From Saksenaea vasiformis B4078 (lineage: Eukaryota; Mucoromycota; Mucoromycetes; Mucorales; Saksenaeaceae): a stretch of 64,000 nt of DNA. Shown here piece by piece: positions 63,447-64,000 of this stretch. A program made the translations under genes and the position numbers. The stretch's first letter is position 1. Each line of letters opens with the position of its first letter. The DNA lies in the NCBI GenBank assembly GCA_000697055.1, contig JNDT01001802.1, forward strand, positions 62,001 through 126,000. Reading direction: 5' to 3'. The notes under the pieces are model-generated. The model was not told the origin of the DNA. It saw nothing but the letters and a program-made list of their open reading frames with translations, and ran no database searches.

Positions 63447-64000
63447 ATTTTGCATACTGAAACAACCACCTACCAAATCACCCCCTTTTCTGTATAGACA
63501 TTCTTCTCTTTATTTACACACACACTCTTCTTTTTTTTTTGTTATACCAACTGTTCGGGTTCTGTACATATATGTCATAAAATAAAAAACATAAGCGAAA
63601 CAGATTACAAAAGAAAAAAAAATTGCAAATTTTTGATCTCCGCCCATGTTTTCCGACCCCACACGCACGCACAACATATCCATAGTCGTGTTCCAGAATC
63701 TCCCGCCAAGTTTGCTTATCAATGGGAATGAAGAATGCTTTATGATTGGCTGATTCCACTCAGGGTCTGAAAATTTTCAGTTGACAAAAAAAAAAAGGTG
63801 GGGAGACACTTTCTTTGGATGATTTTTATGTCGGACTATGAAAAAAATAATCGTTTCGATGAGTGTTGATAACGATCGTACGGAGTTCCTAACTAACGGA
63901 TTCTCCTTCTGCCGTAATCACCCTGAGCCACTTTTATGACACATAGTTCAACTTGCAACTCTATTGATTCAACTTATTGAATCAAGTACTCACATAAATC
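63447..64000. other. 3' flank of the CreA-like gene to the window end
   Basis: Contains AATAAA-like sequence near 63580. A minus-strand frame at about 63600-63759 (FFIPIDKQTWREILEHDYGY...) could be the last exon of a gene further right, preceded by an acceptor-like ttttcag, but there is too little to call it. Confidence 0.4.
63964..63985. repeat. Perfect 9-bp inverted repeat
   Basis: TTGATTCAA and TTGAATCAA are exact complements separated by ctta. It may be a binding site or a hairpin at a transposon edge; nothing else identifies it. Confidence 0.75.

Overview
The window is nuclear DNA of a filamentous fungus, most likely an early-diverging one of the Mucoromycota (Mucorales-like). Genes carry many short introns of about 45-80 bases, ATGs often follow CT-rich leaders, and protein-coding islands alternate with gene-poor stretches full of decayed transposon genes. 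I rebuilt exon structures by joining reading frames at GT-AG (twice GC-AG) splice sites. Every complete multi-exon model given as intact comes out as a whole number of codons. The species cannot be fixed from the sequence.

Layout. 1-1757 (-): 5' part of a class V myosin, cut by the window edge. 5816-6619 (-): mitochondrial MCUR1/CCDC90/Fmp32-type protein. 7841-10563 (-): decayed Fanzor (eukaryotic TnpB-like RNA-guided nuclease) gene with introns still recognisable. 12190-13377 (-): IS630/Tc1-mariner transposase relic. 13574-14227 (+): transposon-associated zinc-motif ORF. 16142-17774 (+): OPI1. 18480-19826 (-): SET5. 19.8-26.5 kb: gene-poor, with one broken membrane-protein gene. 26512-28310 (-): three-repeat MYB factor. 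28.3-33.3 kb: gene-poor. 33291-34330 (-): homeobox factor. 36506-38420 (-): F-box protein. 38.4-41.6 kb: gene-poor. 41633-44496 (+): Zn2Cys6 factor. 45364-47427 (+): a second factor-like protein with the regulatory domain but no visible zinc cluster. 48095-50179 (-): RIO1. 51048-54300 (-): SPB1. 54638-57423 (-): HSP104. 59554-62140 (-): ATG7. 62805-63446 (+): CreA/Mig1-type repressor.

Themes. The last 16 kb is a housekeeping and stress island: two co-oriented ribosome-biogenesis genes (RIO1, SPB1), the HSP104 disaggregase behind a four-site step-type heat-shock element, and autophagy gene ATG7 divergent from a CreA-like carbon repressor whose upstream region holds several CreA-type motifs. 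Six genes encode DNA-binding or transcription-regulator-type proteins (OPI1, MYB, homeobox, Zn2Cys6, the factor lacking a cluster, CreA). The accessory block at 7.8-14.2 kb is the most unusual part. A Fanzor relic keeps RuvC-like catalytic motifs and a zinc ribbon, and lies beside a transposase relic in the same orientation.
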